Assembly: GCF_032931615.1 (NCBI RefSeq)
Contig: NZ_CP136761.1
Span: 1-64,000 of the forward strand
Direction of reading: 5' to 3'
DNA length: 64,000 bases
Source: Palleronia sp. LCG004
GTDB taxonomy: Bacteria > Pseudomonadota > Alphaproteobacteria > Rhodobacterales > Rhodobacteraceae
Positions 61,419 to 64,000 of the stretch are shown piece by piece. Numbering within the stretch: position 1 is the first letter of the stretch; the number at the start of each line of letters is the position of its first letter. The notes beneath the pieces are model-generated. The model was given only the letters and a program-made list of their open reading frames with translations, was not told the DNA's origin and ran no database searches. The position numbers and the translations under genes are program-made.

Positions 61419-62953
61419 TCTGCGGCCTCCCTTCGGGATGCGGGATGGAAGTCGTCCGGGAAATGGCGCAACGCGCTCATCACCGGGTAGGGCGTGAAGC
61501 CGCCGAGCGCGCAGAGCGAGCCCGCCGTCATCGTCTCGCACAGATCCGTCAGAAGCTCGGTCGCCTCCGCATCGCCCGCGCGGATGCGGTCGATCGTCTC
61601 GACGCCGCGCACCGCGCCGATGCGGCAGGGCGTGCACTTGCCGCAGCTCTCGATCGCGCAGAACTCCATGGCGAAGCGCGCCATCTCGCCCATGTCGACG
61701 GTATCGTCGAAGACGACGATCCCCGCATGGCCGATCAGGCCGCTCTTCGACGAGAAATCCTCGTATCCGAACGGCGTGTCGAAGAGCTCGCGCGGGAAAT
61801 ACGCCCCGAGCGGCCCGCCCACCTGCACCGCGCGCACCGGGCGGCCCGACGCCGTGCCGCCGCCGATCGTGTCGACGATCTCGCCCAGCGTCATGCCGAA
61901 GGCGATCTCGAAGAGCCCGCCGAACTTCACGTTGCCCGCGATCTGCAACGGGATCGTGCCGCGCGATTTGCCGATGCCGTGCGCGGCATAGGTCTCGCCA
62001 CCCTCGGCCAGGATATAGGGCACGGTGGCGAGGCTTACGACGTTGTTGACCACCGTAGGCCGCCCCATGAATCCCTCGAGCGCCGGAAGCGGGGGCTTCG
62101 CACGGACCACGCCGCGCTTGCCCTCGAGGCTGTTCAACAGCGACGTCTCCTCGCCGCAGACATAGGCCCCCGCGCCCACGCGGATCTCCATGTCGAAGGC
62201 CTGCCCCGATCCGAGAATGTCGCGCCCGAGCACGCCGTTCGACCTTGCGATTGCGACGGCGTCCTGCATCACGCGGATCGCGTCGGGATATTCGCTCCTC
62301 AGATAGACATAGCCCTGCTCCGCCCCCGTCGCGAGGCCGGCGATCGCCATCCCCTCGATCAGCGTGAAGGGATCGCCCTCCATGATGATGCGATCGGCAA
62401 AGGTGCCGCTGTCCCCCTCGTCGGCATTGGCCACGATGTATTTCCGGGGGCCTTCGGCATTGGCGACGGTCGTCCACTTGATGCCCGTCGGGAACCCCGC
62501 TCCGCCGCGTCCGCGCAGGCCCGAAGCCGTCACCTCGTCGAGGATCGCCCGACGCCCGGACCGGATGGCGTTTCTCAGGCCCTTCAGCCCCCCATGCGCC
62601 TCGTACTCCCGCAGATCCAGCGGGTCGATCACGCCGCAGCGCGCATAGGTCAGCCGCGTCTGCAGCCGCATCCAGTCGATCTCGTCCACCGGACCCAGCG
62701 CCTTGGGATGCGCGTCGGGATCGGCGAGCAGCGCCTCGACCTCGTGTGCCTCGACGGGTCCGAAGGCATGGCGCACTCCGTCGCGCTCCATCTCGACCAG
62801 CGGCTCGAGGAAGATCATCCCCCGCGTGCCGGTCCGCGTCAGCCGGATATCGGTGCGCGCCGCGATCGCGTCGGCCACCGCATCGGCCCCCAGCGACCGC
62901 GCCGCCATGTCGCCCGGCACGAAGATCCGGGTCACGCCCCCGAGCCCCGCCAT
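61415..62953 (-). CDS. fdsB: NAD-dependent formate dehydrogenase beta subunit (NuoF-like)
   Basis: 512-residue flavin subunit: GLRGRGGAGFPTGIKWTTVA binds NADH, VANADEGDSGTFADRIIMEG binds FMN, and the C-terminal 4Fe-4S cluster uses ESCGKCTPCRIGAVRG plus a later Cys in AGSLCALGGFT. It accepts electrons from FdsA and reduces NAD+. ATG 62953 shares a base (TGATG) with the fdsG stop, and its end overlaps fdsA. An N-terminal thioredoxin-fold extension is present, as usual for FdsB. Confidence 0.95.
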   Translation of the reverse strand: MAGLGGVTRIFVPGDMAARSLGADAVADAIAARTDIRLTRTGTRGMIFLEPLVEMERDGVRHAFGPVEAHEVEALLADPDAHPKALGPVDEIDWMRLQTRLTYARCGVIDPLDLREYEAHGGLKGLRNAIRSGRRAILDEVTASGLRGRGGAGFPTGIKWTTVANAEGPRKYIVANADEGDSGTFADRIIMEGDPFTLIEGMAIAGLATGAEQGYVYLRSEYPDAIRVMQDAVAIARSNGVLGRDILGSGQAFDMEIRVGAGAYVCGEETSLLNSLEGKRGVVRAKPPLPALEGFMGRPTVVNNVVSLATVPYILAEGGETYAAHGIGKSRGTIPLQIAGNVKFGGLFEIAFGMTLGEIVDTIGGGTASGRPVRAVQVGGPLGAYFPRELFDTPFGYEDFSSKSGLIGHAGIVVFDDTVDMGEMARFAMEFCAIESCGKCTPCRIGAVRGVETIDRIRAGDAEATELLTDLCETMTAGSLCALGGFTPYPVMSALRHFPDDFHPASRREAAE

Positions 62954-63426
62954 CAGCCGAGCTCCGACAAGAGGCCCGCGATCCGGTCGGCATCAAGCCG
63001 TCCTGCGGGGCGATCGTCGATCGTCGCGTTGGGTCCGCTCGCGCAGAGGCCGAGGCAATAGACCGCCTCGAGCGTCACACGGCCATCCGCGCTCGTCTCG
63101 TTCCAGCCGAGCCCGAGGGCGCGCTGCGCCCCTTCCTCGACGGCGAGGCCACCGCGCGCCTGGCACGCCTCGGACCGGCAGACCCTCACGATGTGCCGGC
63201 CGCGCGGCTCGGTATGGAAATCGTGGTAGAAGCTGACGACGCCGTGCACTTCGGCCCGGCCGATGTTCAGCGCCTCGGCGATGGGCTGCATCGCCGTCTC
63301 GGGGATGTGGCCGAACCGCGCCTGCACGTCGTGCAGGATCGGCAGCAGCGGCCCCTCCTTCGTGGCGTGGGCGCGGACGATCTCGTCCACGGCAGCCGCG
63401 ACCTCGGTCACACTGGGTTGCGTCAT
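62953..63426 (-). CDS. fdsG: NAD-dependent formate dehydrogenase gamma subunit (NuoE-like)
   Basis: 157-residue thioredoxin-fold 2Fe-2S subunit. Cluster ligands lie in VRVCRSEACQARGG (C-x4-C) and VYCLGLCASGPN (C-x3-C). The N-terminal helical region (LLPILHDVQARFGHIPETAM, then HGVVSFYHDFHT) is the NuoE pattern. It works as an electron relay between FdsB and the cofactors. ATG 63426 follows GAGGGAGAG, a strong site. First gene of fdsGBAD; the 112 bases upstream hold a terminator of the previous operon. Confidence 0.94.
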   Translation of the reverse strand: MTQPSVTEVAAAVDEIVRAHATKEGPLLPILHDVQARFGHIPETAMQPIAEALNIGRAEVHGVVSFYHDFHTEPRGRHIVRVCRSEACQARGGLAVEEGAQRALGLGWNETSADGRVTLEAVYCLGLCASGPNATIDDRPAGRLDADRIAGLLSELG

Positions 63427-63505
63427 CTCTCCTCCCTCGATGACCGTCCGCGTCGGACAGGCTCCCGCCCCGCCCGAAGCGATTGTAAATTGAGCCTAGT
63501 CAGTC

Positions 63506-63532
63506 GCCCCCGCCTGCGCAATCGGCGGGGGC
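63506..63532 (-). terminator. Hairpin terminator between the OFA transporter genes and fdsG
   Basis: GCCCCCGCC (63506-63514) pairs perfectly with GGCGGGGGC (63524-63532) over a 9-base loop. It begins 7 bases after the stop of the small transporter gene on the minus strand. No U-tract is present, so termination may be partial and some read-through into fdsG is possible. Confidence 0.7.
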
Positions 63533-63538
63533 TCCCGT

Positions 63539-63658
63539 TCACGTGAAGAGCGCCGAGGCCCGGATCAGCGTCATCACCACCCCCCAGAGAAGCGGGATGC
63601 CGACAAAGGCCCAGGCCAGCGCGATCGTCGCGGTGCTCGTGGTATTGCTCTCGGACAT
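63539..63658 (-). CDS. Small membrane partner of an OFA-family MFS transporter (39 residues)
   Basis: A tiny gene: 39 codons from ATG 63656-63658 to TGA 63539-63541. The N-terminus is MSESNTTSTATIALA, followed by one hydrophobic helix over residues about 11-32 (WAFVGIPLLWGVVMTLI), ending RASALFT. This matches the family called MFS transporter small subunit, found just downstream of oxalate/formate antiporter-type genes. It starts 12 bases past the transporter stop, so the two are co-transcribed and probably assemble in the membrane. Confidence 0.75.
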   Translation of the reverse strand: MSESNTTSTATIALAWAFVGIPLLWGVVMTLIRASALFT

Positions 63659-63670
63659 GTCTGATCCTCC

Positions 63671-64000
63671 TCAGGCGGTCTTGGCGTCGGCGGGCAGGTG
63701 GTGCTTCTCGTCCACCGGACCCATCAGGAAGTTGAGCACGAAGCCCACGGCCAAAAGCCCGGCCATGATGTACATCGTGACCGTGTAGGCATCGGCCGGC
63801 GCCACGCCCGAATTGATCTGGAACTCGCGGATATAGTTGACGAGGACCGGACCCAGCACGCCCGCCACCGACCACGCGGTCAGCAGACGCCCGTGGATCG
63901 CGCCGACGTATTTCGTCCCGAACACGTCCCTGAGATAGGCCGGGATCGTCGCGAATCCGCCGCCATACATCGACAGGATCACCGCGTAGAACACGACGAA
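63671..64000 (-). CDS. OFA-family MFS transporter, C-terminal part (runs off the window)
   Basis: The last 109 codons of a major facilitator protein; the 5' end lies beyond base 64000. Visible features are the GGGFATIPAYLRDVFGTKYV stretch (the loop before the penultimate helices, characteristic of the oxalate/formate antiporter family), AIHGRLLTAWSVAGVLGPVL, YTVTMYIMAGLLAVGFVLNF and a soluble tail ending PADAKTA. With fdsGBAD just downstream, import or exchange of formate (or oxalate) is a sensible function, though the family also carries lactate and others. Start and full length cannot be judged. Confidence 0.8.
   Translation of the reverse strand, partial: FVVFYAVILSMYGGGFATIPAYLRDVFGTKYVGAIHGRLLTAWSVAGVLGPVLVNYIREFQINSGVAPADAYTVTMYIMAGLLAVGFVLNFLMGPVDEKHHLPADAKTA

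Noticed and set aside
58530..62996. One huge minus-strand frame that would fuse a protein to the N-terminus of FdsA
   Set aside because: The upstream part is the antisense or out-of-frame reading of fdsB; FdsA homology starts at ATG 61418, in an ATGA overlap with the fdsB stop.
1..64000. CRISPR arrays, tRNA/rRNA genes and insertion sequences
   Set aside because: No repeated spacer-like unit arrays, no cloverleaf-type sequence and no transposase or paired terminal repeats were seen on either strand.

Overview
The window is high-GC, densely coded DNA typical of an alphaproteobacterium of the Rhodobacteraceae/Roseobacter type. The pointers are an NAD-dependent fdsGBAD-type formate dehydrogenase, paired OrdL/PuuB-like FAD oxidoreductases, an OFA-type transporter with a tiny membrane partner, a DUF1403-ScpB pair, and tightly overlapping ATGA/GTGA gene junctions. 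It is an accessory, catabolism-rich region (large plasmid, chromid or chromosomal uptake island). It has five ABC import systems, eight dehydrogenases or oxidases and no tRNA, rRNA, CRISPR array or intact insertion sequence. This taxonomy is inferred from gene content only.

Layout. 1-2.7 kb: an accessory scpB with a 5'-truncated DUF1403 remnant, then an intracellular subtilase overlapping a small I9-propeptide-like gene (minus strand). 2.9-22.5 kb: a nitrogen/carbon catabolic region with an aldehyde dehydrogenase, an Opp/Dpp-type ABC importer, three DAO-fold FAD oxidoreductases, two paralogous GNAT acetyltransferases, an M20 deacylase, a HAD hydrolase, a 2-hydroxyacid dehydrogenase, an Lrp/AsnC regulator, a tartrate/isopropylmalate-type dehydrogenase and a GabD-type semialdehyde dehydrogenase. 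Its substrate is not obvious, and it is the best candidate here for an undescribed pathway. 22.6-30.0 kb: a self-contained seven-gene operon (LacI regulator, polyamine-type ABC importer, nucleoside hydrolase, adenine deaminase) that reads as purine nucleoside uptake and salvage. 30.1-37.2 kb (minus): a siderophore uptake operon (TonB receptor, FecCD/FecE/FecB-type importer, siderophore-interacting reductase).

37.4-44.0 kb: a DeoR-regulated pentose operon (ribose-type ABC importer, AraD-like aldolase, AraB-like ribulokinase) with no isomerase. 44.2-58.2 kb: a sugar/polyol locus with a LacI regulator, an esterase and a Gfo/Idh/MocA dehydrogenase on the minus strand. On the plus strand are a TIM-barrel isomerase, a class I aldolase, a PfkB kinase, a MalK-type ABC importer, a second PfkB kinase, a GatZ/KbaZ-family protein (family PF08013, which includes D-tagatose-6-phosphate 4-epimerase), a P-loop kinase and an SDR. 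58.2-64 kb (minus): fdsGBAD formate dehydrogenase without fdsC, downstream of an OFA-family antiporter and its 39-residue partner, which runs off the right edge.

A theme that cuts across the loci: all four plus-strand solute-binding-protein genes are followed at once by a strong intra-operon hairpin. The minus-strand siderophore-binding-protein gene is not. This fits differential expression of binding protein over permease.
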